Origin: Topomyia yanbarensis
Lineage: Eukaryota > Arthropoda > Insecta > Diptera > Culicidae
DNA: 64,000 bases
Direction of reading: 5' to 3'
Assembly: GCF_030247195.1 (NCBI RefSeq)
Contig: NC_080671.1
Location: 372,001-436,000, forward strand
Shown here: piece by piece, positions 12,375 through 23,642 of the stretch
How positions within the stretch are numbered: the first letter of the stretch is position 1
Layout of the letters: every line of letters begins with the position of its first letter
Program-made: the position numbers and the translations under genes
The notes under the pieces: model-generated
Told to the model about the DNA's origin: nothing
Databases searched by the model: none
The model's input: the letters and a program-made list of their open reading frames with translations, nothing else

Positions 12375-14238
12375 CAGGCCCGTAGCGTGCGGTTGACCCG
12401 CGTCAAGGGCGCTAACCTTGGAGGGGCACTGAAATCTTGATCTGTGTTATAAAATAAGTGAAGGTAAATCATAAATTATTGCTCGAAATGAAAAGACCGA
12501 GGAATAATTTATGATTTATCTCCTTAATGCTGTAGAAAAGATCGTGAAGAAAGTTAGATCTTTTATCATCGTGAAGATTTGACTCCATCCCGTACCGTGA
12601 AAATTGAAGTCTCCTCAGTGCCGCTAGAAGTTACCCAAAATCATAACGTTCTCGGCAACTATCCTAGACCCAACCAATCCTGCACTAAAATGCAACTCTG
12701 ATTGAAATGTTTGGGATTTTTGTTGTTCCTGATGTACAGAACAGCAGAAACAGTCACAGATGTCCCCACAAGGGGATCGTTTTCTTGCATTTAATGCAAA
12801 ATATGACGCGCGGTATGAACACGCAGACGAACCTTGTCAAAGAAAATTTGCTTAGACAACACAATCGCAGACGCGATACGAGTTTGGAGGGGCATACAAT
12901 TTCATCCCATCCTGTGATTCAAAACCTCACTCACTGGAGAAAAAGCCAACCCTATTCACCCCATGCAAGATCAGATCGATTCAGTAACCCCACCGTCGAT
13001 CTCAACTATATGAACAGACATGTGGACACGGTAGTCCTTCAGATAAAACTTGCAGTTGCTTGCTTTAGATAGGAGATAACTATTCTGAGTTTATGTGGTA
13101 AAACATTCTGTAGCGGCTGATTTTTTTTCGAAAGCTTTAGAGTACCTATTTTTGATCCGAAAGAAGATCAGACATGGCACGACCTAGTTTAATACGTATG
13201 ATTTTTTAAACGAGAATCGGACTCTCTTCGATGGTGAATCTTGTTCGACATCCATTTATCCCACTGTCTTTTTCAGGAGAATTCATTTCTAAGCGGGCCT
13301 AGAACCCAGCGAAAAGTGAAAACTTGAAGAATAGGAACGGTGGGACAGAAATTACGGGAGATACTAAAAATTTAAAAACGAGTCAGGGGATAATAAAGCA
13401 AAAGTGTGATCGCCTATCGTTTCTCGATGAATGGCTAGATGCTAATTCGTTTTAATTCCAATCTGATGATATGCACCGTACTCATCAATTGACTAACCAG
13501 TTCACAGCTCCTAAAAATTGTCTTCTCGGTATACTGGTCTTGATATACAGTCTCCTGAATAAATGCCCCGCCCGTTGCCATCAAACACCCACCGTCAACT
13601 GATTCCACACATGAAAAGTTCAAGATTTGTGCGATAATTTAAATAAAATGAACGATAGTCAAACACGAACGATTTGCGATCGAATCTTTTAGATATCGAG
13701 TTTTTCGGCGTTGTTAGGGGTTTCCAGACATTGGAAATAAATGAAACGGTTGGTGAAGGAACAAATATTCAAATAAATTTTTCGGATTGTTGTATGATAG
13801 AGGCGGGTTGTATTCCTAAATCGCTTGCTCAGTTGACCGATCCGCACGTATAGTCTCCCGAAAAAATTCGTCCGTTGCCTTTAAACATCTAACGATAACT
13901 GATTTCACGAAGTCTCCTAAAAAACGCCTCGTCAATCGCATTCAAGCACTTGACTACGAATGATATTACAAATAAAACCTGCAAAGTTCTCTTGGTGCTC
14001 TATATTGATTTCTACCCGGTTAGATTGTCACAACGTTGAACAATTTCCCACCAAGGACGCTAGTCTTGGGAGAGCACTGAAAATTTTATTTGCTCCATTG
14101 ACTAAGTGTAGATAAGTCACTAAATAAGTCCGGATATGTGTGCAATTTCCACACTAAATTATTACTCGAAAGTCGAACTGAAAGGGGCGCAAAACTGAGA
14201 CTCTGCCAAGGGCGCAAGATAACCACGCTACGGCTCTG
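12375..14238. mobile_element. Nested hAT-type non-autonomous element, 1.86 kb
   Basis: The left terminus CAGGCCCGTAGCGTGCGGTT and the inverted right terminus CAGAGCCGTAGCGTGGTT form imperfect terminal repeats. The flanks TCAGCATG and TCAGCACT share six of eight bases, consistent with an old 8-bp duplication. Next to each end is a related direct repeat containing GGGCGCTAACCTTGG...GGCACTGAAA (12.40-12.50 kb) or GGACGCTAGTCTTGG...GCACTGAAA (14.05-14.19 kb), each ending in AAATTATT(A/G)CTCGAAA. No recognisable transposase; the open frame at 12,707-13,072 shows no known motif. Confidence 0.6.
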
Positions 14239-14494
14239 TCAGCACTGATATTAAACAACTTGCTATCTTTCGCATAACGATTCACAAACATCACAATTTG
14301 GCAAGTGGGTCTTCTTCAGGATTCATATCATAGCCCTTTTGTACAATTTGTTTATAAATGATGACGATTAATGTTTTGTAATTTTCTGCACGGATCCATT
14401 TTTTCGTACATTAACAAGAATACGGTAAGGTGCTCTAATGTGTCCAAGCTTGACGGCATATTCATTCAAAATTTTACTGCTATACCGTTTATAT

Positions 14495-14910
14495 CTTAGA
14501 ATTAGCCACAATTTAGTATATCCTTGGGATCGTTGACACTCTGCTCATAGACTTTTAGTTCATCGTTACAGATAGTTTAATTATAGAGGATCTCTGTTCG
14601 ATAAAGAGTCGATAGCACTCCTCGTATTTTCTGAGGAAAACACAGAATCTCCAGAGTGTTTTATCTGAAAAACCATTCCAGATTACCTTAGTTTGGGTCC
14701 CTTCCAACCACTCCATTCCAGGCTGAGAAGGCGCAAACTCTAGCTTCACCTTAGCTAGAGAGAGCGCATTAGAACGGGGTTTGGAGCTTGTCACGACGGG
14801 ATATCACGACATTGAATGTGTTGTCTGGTCATGAGATGAGTATTGTCGTGCCAGATCCTAACTAAACGATTTCTTTTGGGTACTGGGTATGCTGGAGATA
14901 AATATCCAAA
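14495..14910 (+). pseudogene. I-group retrotransposon fragment: RNase H and C-terminus, decayed
   Basis: Read on plus, the sequence carries ELAT...YILGIVDTLL, then LSEKPFQITLVWVPSNHSIPG, and further on YHDIE and VVWS. These line up with the RNase H region and C-terminus of the better-preserved element at 48.4-51.1 kb (YVAELAAIQYTLGIIDT, LSEKSYQITFVWVPSHCSIP, GYHDIEHVVWVC). Several stops and shifts interrupt it, and the segment between the two motif groups is shortened. It has no role now and marks an old insertion inside the large hAT element. Confidence 0.65.
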
Positions 14911-15371
14911 ATTTAGTATTACTTTTTTTTCTAACATTGTTTCATCTCTACTACGAGTTTCTTAGAAAATCTAATGTTGCATTATCGAAAACCAAATGCT
15001 AATAACGGTGTGAGTTTGCGTTCATCCTCTCCCTGCCATCGATGTCCGCTATCTCTTCTCTGTCTCTAATATGAACTCTACCACTCCCTTTGTGAATGTC
15101 GCTCTTGTGAATGACTCCGTTGTCAATGTATTTCAAAAGAAAATAAAATGTTTTCAAAGTCTTCAGAAATGTTCCGAATTGCCTCCCTTATTGTAAATGA
15201 AGCTCAGTCAATATCTTAGGCCTAAGGAAATTCAATTAAAAACTTTTGTATATTATCAATATTCCTAGTTTTGGTATGGCCATTGAATTAATATAAAAAA
15301 TAATCTCAGATTTTAAAAAAAATTGAAGCTGTAGTACCTTAGATTTAAAAACATTAAATTGTAAAACAATA

Positions 15372-15440
15372 AAATTTTGGCACCGTCAAGCTAACATAGA
15401 CGAGTCAGTTAAAATAAACAATCTAAATATAAAAATGAAT
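15372..15440 (+). other. Possible Bel/Pao leader fragment
   Basis: The stretch TTTTGGCACCGTCAAGCTAAC followed by AT-rich leader and ATG resembles, in the same order, the leader in front of the Bel/Pao gag at 45.3 kb (TTTGGCACCGCCAAGC, then AATAAAC and ATG). In that context TGGCACC could be a tRNA primer-binding site. Only about 45 bp are alike and no gag follows, so this is weak. Confidence 0.3.
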
Positions 15441-16855
15441 CACTACGAAAGAACCCAAATAAGTACTTCAGTTGCTTCAGAAGGCAACAGTTAATGTGCT
15501 GCCGTTTGTGTTCATTGTTGCCTTGTTCCCAAATCATTGTCAAGAGTTGTACTTATCTTGAAAAAATATATGATACCTTGAAAATCTAATCTCATACATA
15601 TCTGCAACGATGTAATATACTGCATTTTGAAATAAAGCAGGATTCATGATGAATGCAAGAGTATCTAGAAGATACAATGTTTTGCAATGTCGTCCCTTAA
15701 CGCGACATTTAGACTTCTGTATTTCGTGGTTTCAAAACACCACGGAATTTTTGCGGATTTCTTCGACGAGTTATTAAAAGCAGCATCAGGCATGCAAACG
15801 TTTTCCTCCTAAATTGGAATAAGTCTAGTAAGAATCGAAATTCACGGATTATTTTCTTCCTAAAATTTAAGTGGAATAGGTCAATAGATAAAAAAGGCCG
15901 AAAAGTCGTCTGTAAAAATGAGAATAAATGGTCAAATGCATGTAACATTTTGTGGAGGGGAAGTTAGCTAAACTGAACTCAACGAATTTAAACTGAATAA
16001 AAAATATCAAAGATATTATTTCGTAACGTGCTTACCAGGAGTGAAAATATATCTAATAGAGGGTAAAACCTAAGCCATTTTTGGGGGGCATGTCAAACTG
16101 ATCCAGTAACATTTAATACAAAATCTATTTTTGAAAGTAGGCAAATCCTGTTTCTTATTCACATTATTATATGACCCAGTTTATCATTAATCCCTTTTTG
16201 TCGATGGTATTCAAAAAAACTAAAATGTTTAAACACCCGTTTTGGTATTCGCCGATAAAGGGTATCGCTGACGGGCGTAGTTTACTATACAGAACACAAG
16301 AGTACCTTGTAGCCGGCAATGAGGATCGTTATACCTCGTTAGTTATTACTCGAGTTTGTGGCCCAATCATTTTGATATATTCTGAAATACAGGTTTTGAC
16401 TGAAATTTAAGTATATGAGAGTGTTATTAAACCACTAGTAAAATATATTGTGAAATTCATATGTGGAATAACTGAAAAAATATTTAAAAAATGAAAGCTA
16501 ATAGGTGAAAATCGAAATAAAATTGGTCTTGCAGTTTCGAATTATTTTACGGTTACTTTATGATTAATTGATTACATTGTACCTATGGTGGATTACGTGA
16601 ATTATTTTAGGAATAAAGACAATTACCCTGATTATTATTGATTACCAATGTAATCAATGGATTACCGAATTATTTAGAAAAATCAAAGTAATCTTTGATT
16701 AAGTCTCACTATGTTGGCTTGTTGGAAACCCCTTGATTTTTAGCGTCAAAGTTAGGAAAATGTCAGATATCACTGTACAAGCGAATTACCCGTGGGTTTG
16801 AGTTTCACCCAGGGTGCACCTCTCATTCAAACACAATTCGTACATTTTAAACAGG

Positions 16856-17028
16856 CCATACACGATACGATTGGTCGTACGACCGGTCGTACGATTTGGG
16901 TCGCAACGACCGTCTGAACGATTATCGTAACGTGTGTGCCTCTGTCGTACGACTTATAGTACGACCGGGTCGAATCGTATGGTAGTTTGGCATGCTTAAA
17001 AACTGGTCATACGACCAGTTGTATGTGT
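16856..17028. mobile_element. Small inverted-repeat element rich in GTCGTACGAC
   Basis: A 173-bp segment containing repeated GTCGTACGAC palindromes (about 16,877-16,893 and 16,947-16,966). Its ends are roughly inverted: CATACACGATACGATTGGTC on the left, and ACTGGTCATACGACC...GTATGTGTGAG on the right. It looks like a MITE, but no target duplication could be fixed. It lies just outside the right end of the 4.86-kb hAT. Confidence 0.5.
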
Positions 17029-17390
17029 GAGTGAAAATTTGTAAGTTTTTTTTTTTTCTGTCAAATTCGGCAGTGAATCTGTTTTGATTGTCGTGCAGAT
17101 TCATTCACCTAGTGAAGTAGTTGTGCATTTCTTTTTGGCGATAATAGTTGCGACGGAGAAGATTTGTACGCTGACTACTCATAATATTCGGCATGGAAAA
17201 TCTTGTAATTTGTCAGGAGAGCTTATTAGAATATATGGGCTCGATTGGCACGTTCCCCATGTTACTATTTGTGTAGTTTTACATTTCTCATAAACGAAAT
17301 GCATAGAATTCGCTCAAACTTTCAAGACTTTTTCCTTATAATCTAATCGACTTAGCCCAAAGATTTGGATCAATGTTTCTCTCTCTCTAT
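17029..17390. other. Unassigned sequence
   Basis: I see no gene or repeat structure apart from a T run at about 17,047-17,058 and a short CT-rich stretch just before the foldback arm. Confidence 0.4.
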
Positions 17391-19925
17391 GAGTAAAGCC
17401 ATGTCAAGTGATCCTCGAATTTTTCGCAAAATCACCGATCTTCATGAGGTATAATTTATTGTATAGGGATTATGGTGAATAGCTTTTGGTATAAATATTT
17501 CGTTAAAATTCCTTTTTTTCTTTAAGATATTAACCCTTAAACTTTATTGCATGATAAAATTGAAAATTTTATATCTCAAAAACTACTTAAGATAATTCAA
17601 TGAATTTTTGCACACTTGTAGTATGATATTTGCACTATCTTATAAAAATATTTTTATTTTATGATTGCGTGAATAACGGTACTTTGCATCTATTTAAAAT
17701 TTTCAATTGTATTTTTTCTTGTGTTCTTCACGCTAAATTTTTTCAAAACGTATGTTAAGTTATGCGGCAATCTTTCACCTTCAATAATCTGTATTGATAA
17801 TTTTTCATTTTTGTTCCTATCGAGAGTTATGGAGGATTTTGTAACAGTGCGCTGTTTCAACGCGCGGCCCACTTTGATGCAGCCCGCGAGAACGTTCATA
17901 TTGGCAACGTCGCACGTAGCTACATCAGAAAACGCATTGTGTGGGAAGTGCGCATCGCATGACTAAAAGAAACCATATCTCTCGATTAGCGCAAAAGGGC
18001 AAACTTTTCAATACGAATTAACGAAGGTGATTTTTTTTTCCGGATATTTTGAGATGCGTTAAATTTTTTTGACTGAAGAGCACAACAAAAATTATAGTTG
18101 TTTCATATATTTTTTATTATTATAATTTGACGCTACTAACAATTAACATCTTCAAAAACACTTTTGTTAGTCAAAATACATCTACGTTATATCCAAATTC
18201 TTTTTTAGTCTACAACATACTATATGAAAGTGGAAAATCTTATGCCAACAGCATTTTATTTCACGTTTTTATTTTCACCGAGTGATATTACCTTTAAACA
18301 ACGATGCGTCTTTTGAAAAAAATTACATAAAATCTGTTGTTCGATCGCATCGATGTTGGGGTTGTTTATCAATATTGCTTCTGTTAATTCTGTTGATTGG
18401 TGGTTCTCCAAGTTCTGGTACGATATTATTTATTTTTGTCGAATTTCAATTAATCATCAACGATCTTTATTTCAAAATCATCGTTACAGTTTTCCGCATG
18501 TACCTGTTGAGTCATCGAATATTTCAGTTCCATTACTTTGGCAAACAATATAAGAAGAAAAATAAAACGTGTACATTTTCCTATATTTTAAACGCGTTAT
18601 AGAGGAACCCATTACTATAAACACGGGATGTAAATTTGAAAATTTAAGGAAAATTATGTTTTGTTCATGTCCATATTTATTTTCGTTGTATTTTTTGCGC
18701 CCATTACGACATATGCTACACATGTGTTTATCACTCCACATGGATGCAATAAAAACAAGATACGACGAACATATTTATGATTTTTTTAACGGAATACATC
18801 ATTCGTGTGATCGACCCATATTTAAAACATAAATCAATCGAATGTTTTTTTGAGCAAATATTGTATATCTTGAGATAATATAGCATTTCATCGAGTTCTC
18901 TCTATATGGGGGACTTGGGTGTTGTGCGATCGAAACAAAAACAAACGTCAAAACGTTTTCTCGCTCGCACTGATGCAAATTAAATGAGCGCGTAATTTAA
19001 CGCACGACCAGATGACGCGTGGCTGAAAAGTCGCTATGTGGATTTAAGAAAAGATTCACAATATACTGTGCTACCTCTTAGACAGAACCAACTGAAAATA
19101 AAACGTGGTGAAGTATGTCAATTTGCGAAAAATATGCCAACGCAGATTAAAACATGCCCACTGCTCAACTTTGCTCATCGACTGGCAACAACCGAGCGCA
19201 CTTGTCCGAGGTATTGAGTGACAGTAAATTAAATAACTCTTGAACAATATAATAACGCTAAAGAGCATGCAAAGTTACTCAGAAAACATCACTTTCAATT
19301 ATCCATAAAGAAAAGCTTGTCTTTTTGCTTTAATCGCAGAGATGCCAATTTTGAACATGAGATACGCTCCTTCAAAGCGGTGCGCATTAGGACGTTGCGA
19401 CGTGCGGCGTTGCCAATATGTACGTTCTCGCGGGTTGCATCGAAGTGGGCCGTGCGTTGAAACAGCGCACTGTTACAAAATCCTCCATAACTCTCGATAG
19501 GAACAAAAATGAAAAATTATCAATACAGATTATTGAAGGTGAAAGATTGCCGCATAACTTAACATACGTTTTGAAAAAAATTAGCGTGAAGAACACAAGA
19601 AAAAATACAATTAAAAATTTTAAATAGATGCAAAGTACCGTTATTCACGCAATTATAAAATAAAAATATTTTTATAAGATAGTGCAAATATCATTCCATA
19701 AGTGTGCAAAAATTCATTGAATAATCTTAAGTAGTTTTTGAGATATAAAATTTTCAATTTTATCATGCAATAAAGTTTAAGGGTTAATATCTTAAAGAAA
19801 AAAGGAATTTTAACGAAATATTTATACCACAAGCTAATCACCATAATCCCTATACAATAAATTATACCTCATGAAGATTGGTGATTTTGCGAAAAAATCG
19901 AGGATCACTTGACATGGCTTTACTC
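17391..19925. mobile_element. Foldback element with about 527-bp, highly similar inverted arms
   Basis: The arm at 17,391-17,917 (starts GAGTAAAGCCATGTCAAGTG) is repeated in reverse complement at 19,400-19,925. Identity is high enough that the same 69-codon spurious frame can be read in both, on opposite strands, with only a few changes. The 1.48-kb centre has no recognisable transposase; the frames at 18,282-18,832 show hydrophobic, AT-driven sequence without known motifs. No clear target duplication was identified. The arms' close similarity suggests a fairly recent origin or gene conversion between arms. Confidence 0.75.
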
Positions 19926-19929
19926 CTAT

Positions 19930-20359
19930 GTTTTATATTGTAAGGTTTAAAAAGCTTCAAACACCTGACCTGTAGTATATTGGTACTGTGTGAGACTCAC
20001 GACTCTCTTTCGAACCTAACTACTAAAATACTCCTTACTCTTTGTTGGCCCTTCTTCTCCACGGAACTATATCAAGGTATTATTTCGTGGGGAAGAGGGA
20101 GCGTTGTACTTCCTTCGCATCTACTCCTTTGGCCCACGAGTTTTCCGCAGCTATCTCGGAACCTCACTTGATGCATGCAATGGCTCGTCCGTTCAATCAT
20201 TTCGACTCTTTTCTTGTTTTTCGTCTCCATCCATTACGTCGCTATTTTGTTCTCGTCTCAGTGAGCCGTCTAGCTACTGATTTTCGTGGGTCAATAAGCT
20301 GCCAGCCTTATTACGATCTGCTAGGACAGTCCACGGCGGTAAAACCCTACTCCGATTGA
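19930..20359. other. Unassigned sequence
   Basis: No supported gene. One plus-strand frame (20,042-20,359) is open for 105 codons but has no recognisable domain and no neighbouring exon signals. Confidence 0.35.
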
Positions 20360-20463
20360 GTTTTTCGACGGAGAAGTTTTTTGAACGTGTTATCCACTGG
20401 ATATAAGAGCTTTCTTTTTTTTTAATTGGTCCAATTGAAGATACGGACCTAGACTGCTGGTAC

Positions 20464-21411
20464 TAGGGTTCGCAGTACCGACACTTTTTGGCGAGAACCG
20501 GTACTACGGTACTAACGCCCTCAGTACCAGTAGTGCCGGTAAAGTACCGGTACTCGAATATTTTCTTTAAAAAATCAAAAAAAGCTTTAAAGTGAAATTG
20601 AATGTTCAAACGGAAGACCTTATTCTCAGATGATTGATTTGTGCTGATCAAAAAACATGTTTATTGTTTTTAATCGATTCGGAATGGCATGACTCATTTC
20701 AGCAGAAAATATTTTTCGTATGCGGCACCTTCTTTTATTTCAAAATTTACAACAGTAAATCAAAGCGAGAATGGCAGTAAATCCGAGGAGGTTGCCCGCA
20801 TTTCCTCTCTTGATTTTCTGTATATTGGTTTCGACCTGCATACCAAGGTTCCTTGCTTTCCTGTAAACTATGGAGTTTTGCTGAATCGCCTCATTTGGAG
20901 TAGTTCACCAAGTCCAAAATTGTTAGCTACTAAATCGCTGTTCGTTCTTTTATTAATAAAGGTTTAAGAGCAAACCAACGACGTGACTTAGACCATAGTC
21001 TTATTACGCACCACCCAGTGAATAATGGAAACCAATCAGAATGTCGCTAATAAAAAAAAAATCATAGCAAATTTTTACGTCTCTTACCCTAGATGCGAAT
21101 ATTTGAAATTTAGTACAAGTCGTTAAAATTTAATTTCGACAAAATAAAGCAGGAATCTAAACATACCGTTCAGTACAACTGGAGCTAGTAATGTTTAACT
21201 TATAGAAGGTAATTAATATAATTAAAAGTCATCTTGCAGACCGATATTTTGTCCCCCTAGAGTCCACATATTTTTCGTAAAAAAATGTATGGTACCCAAA
21301 ATACCGGTACTGGCTTTTGTTCAGTACCGGTATTACGGTACCAAAAATGGGTCGGTATTCCCGGGTACCAGCTAGGGTTGTGGTACCGGTATTACCGGTA
21401 CCACAACCCTA
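20464..21411. mobile_element. hAT-type non-autonomous element, 948 bp, perfect target duplication
   Basis: Ends TAGGGTTCGCAGTACCG (left) and CGGTACCACAACCCTA (right) are inverted repeats, and both are flanked by the octamer GCTGGTAC (20,456-20,463 and 21,412-21,419). Both ends are packed with GGTACCGG/AGTACCGGTA motifs (20,470-20,560 and 21,288-21,400), typical hAT subterminal repeats. The centre has no transposase. The insertion splits a copy of the surrounding repeat. The right end contains an unusual perfect palindrome (separate entry). Confidence 0.85.
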
Positions 21412-21421
21412 GCTGGTACCC
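21363..21421. repeat. Perfect 29-bp-arm palindrome at the hAT right end
   Basis: A 59-bp inverted repeat with 29-bp perfect arms and a single central T. The left arm is GGGTACCAGC followed by TAGGGTTGTGGTACCGGTA; the right arm is its exact reverse complement. It includes the element's terminus and also the flanking host bases GCTGGTACCC, so host target sequence was copied in inverse orientation into the element end. Confidence 0.95.
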
Positions 21422-22385
21422 AGAATTCCGGAAGTGACCGATTCATGATCGCGTGAGCACAGTAAGTTCACGCTTGAGGCCGCGTTTGAAAATTTATAGG
21501 TGCTAAGACGTTCATATTATCTCCGGGATGATATCATGTCTGCTAGATGCGGGTGTCGGTTTCGATTTTTATGTCGCCATGGAACGTGTTGTTTAGTGGA
21601 TGTAAGCGTTATCTTTTTGTTTGGTCCCCCTGAAGCCAACCTATGCTACTAGGGCCGATTCATTATCGCGCGAACACGGCATTTGGAGGTTCACTTCTGA
21701 GACCGCATTTGTGAATTTATTAGTGCTTAACCGTTCACTTAGTCACCGGGGCGTTACCTTGTTTGCGATGTCGTGGGCGTAGGTGTACGTAGATGATCGC
21801 GAAGGATTCGAGCATTTTTATGTTGACGTTTTTGCCGCGTTGTGCTAGCGTGTATGTAGCTTTGCATGTTCGCGTGTTCTTGAATGATCGCGCGCGGACC
21901 GTGAATAAACTTAATTTTTAGTGCCTGGTTTAGATGCTAGAAGAGAGTAAGTTTTCCCATTTCACTAGAAATCCCTCACTCTATCATTCAGCATCAGTTG
22001 AAAATAACCGATTAGGCTATGATAAAACGAAACCAAATATAAATGACCAAAAACAAAGATGAGAAAAATAGTTATATTTTGTATCACTTAAAATGTAAAA
22101 TACACAGAAATGTAAAAAGAAATTGGAACAATAAATTATTGAACGTTAAAAAAAACTAGAAATTGCGGTTTTGTCTAATGTTTTCTATTGGTCCAACTGA
22201 AAACATGCGTTTGGTTTGCTAGGATCGAGAGTAGAGACTTGCGGACGCGACCGATTCATGATTGCGCGAGCGATGGCTTGATGCTTGAGACCGTGTTTGT
22301 AAATTTATATGTGTTATTCACTTAATTACTTGGGTGTTTGAATGTTGGAAACATCACGGGCGTTCGCGTTTGTGATCAGGTTTGT

Positions 22386-23156
22386 GCTATCGCGAAGGCC
22401 ACGTTTGTTCGCTTGGGATGAAAGAGATTGTGAGTGTATATGAGAAAATAAGCAATTGATTGTGTTAGTTAGTGATAGCATGGATCTAATTTAAGACATA
22501 GCAATAAAAGAATAAATAACATGCCGAATAAATAAAAAAAGGAAAGAAATTATTTTGGTATACATAAGTAGTGGAAAAGCCAACCACTAGAAGTACAATA
22601 AACAGACTATTATAGTAGAAGAAGAGAACACATGTATCATGCAATCAAACTACTTGAAGTCGTCTAAATGTCAGCAAATGATATTTGTTTACCTTTAACG
22701 ACAGTTGCATATTCCGTTAGAAGTTTTTCATACTATGTATGAAATGGATGATTAACGTGCGTCGGTTAATTAATCGTACCTTAATTTATCCAATCCGATC
22801 CTCCCGAATGAATCGAATCGAATGCACGAATTGGATACCGGCAACAAGTGATCAACGATTCTCAAGAAGGATTATACCAACTGTTCTATCATATACGCCT
22901 GTTCTGCATCCATTACCTGACCCCATACCCATATGTCACAAATACTCAGACGAACACATACACAGATATACATACGACTAGCACATAACAATTGTACAAT
23001 AGTACTTAAAACTACAATTATTACAACACAACACAACTAACAGGGTTCAACTGATATATTTTTTAATGCGCCTGCGCACGTTGACGAGAAGCCGACCAAT
23101 AAATCGACACACAATGAATCCCACTGCAAGCCGTGCTGGTAGTGGTTGAACACAGT
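22386..23156. other. Unassigned AT-rich sequence
   Basis: No gene or terminal repeat found. The frame at 22,739-22,981 has no recognisable motif. Confidence 0.4.
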
Positions 23157-23164
23157 CTGCAAGC

Positions 23165-23634
23165 TAGAGAGGGGCAAACTGATTCAATTTGGTGAGTGAA
23201 CCGTATCCGATTCACTCACTAAAATGAATCGACTCTGTTGATCGAAATGCACCTAGCGAGACTCCCAATTTAGATGCGATGTTACCAAAATCTTTTCAAA
23301 TGCTCCGTCCGGTAGTGGCTGCACCAATTTGGAAACCATGAGAGGACTTTGCTTCACCTTCGGTTGATTGAAGCACACATTTTACCATTATGTTTTGGAT
23401 ATAACAACTGTTTTGTTAATGTTTTATTCCGTGAAGCCCAACAGTGTTTAATGTTTGTCATTCCTTTTGTTTCATTCGCTCTAAAGATTCATAATCATGG
23501 CAAACCTGTCAAATCGATTCCTTCGGTTTTTGTTACTTCGCCAGTGAATCGCAGTTCTGTAAAGAAGAATCGCGGTTCATTCATTCTTTTTGAAGATTCT
23601 TTCGATTGATTCGTGATTCATTCACCCATCTCTA
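23165..23634. mobile_element. hAT-type MITE, 470 bp (TAGAGATGGG-like termini)
   Basis: Left end TAGAGAGGGGCAAACTGATT and inverted right end TAGAGATGGGTGAATGAATC are imperfect terminal repeats of a common hAT type. Flanking octamers CTGCAAGC (23,157-23,164) and CTGCAAAC (23,635-23,642) agree at seven of eight positions. Both subterminal regions are rich in GAATC/GATTC and ATTCACTC motifs. It is non-coding; the 86-codon frame inside has no known domain. Confidence 0.75.
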
Positions 23635-23642
23635 CTGCAAAC

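Larger units (their letters stand above)
11876..16735. mobile_element. Large hAT-type element, 4.86 kb, perfect 8-bp target duplication
   Basis: The left end CAAGGGGTTTCCAACA at 11,876 is matched in inverse at the right end (TGTTGGAAACCCCTTG, ending 16,735). Both are flanked by ATTTTTAG (11,868-11,875 and 16,736-16,743), a perfect 8-bp duplication as made by hAT transposases. Subterminal regions are dense in GATTAC/GTAATC motifs (about 11,900-12,110 and 16,540-16,710), resembling hAT subterminal binding sites. No transposase frame survives; the inside is filled by a nested hAT (12,375-14,238), an RNase H fragment (14.5-14.9 kb) and unassigned AT-rich DNA at 14.9-16.5 kb. It was probably non-autonomous and enlarged by later insertions. 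Confidence 0.8.
20360..22385 (+). repeat. Three diverged copies of a dispersed tandem repeat
   Basis: A unit recurs three times in the same orientation. Its parts are GAACGTGTT..., (G/A)TGGAT(G/A)TAAG, TTGGTCC...CTGAAG, then CCGATTCATGATCGCG(C/T)GA, then GCTTGAGACCGCGTTTG and AATTTATA(G/T)GTG. Copies start near 20,375 (split by the hAT at 20,464-21,411), 21,585 and about 22,170. Identity is moderate (roughly 70%). No coding frame is conserved between the copies, so I treat it as a repeat and not as a gene family. Confidence 0.6.

Noticed and set aside
14555..14794. 79-codon minus frame, first considered a Tc1-type transposase
   Set aside because: No DDE motif order; the plus strand gives a clear RNase H motif series matching the element at 48-51 kb.
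17721..17966. Conserved frame found in both 17.7 kb and 19.5 kb
   Set aside because: Similarity comes from the two foldback arms being inverted copies. Both strands are open and the composition is AT-driven, so conservation does not prove coding.
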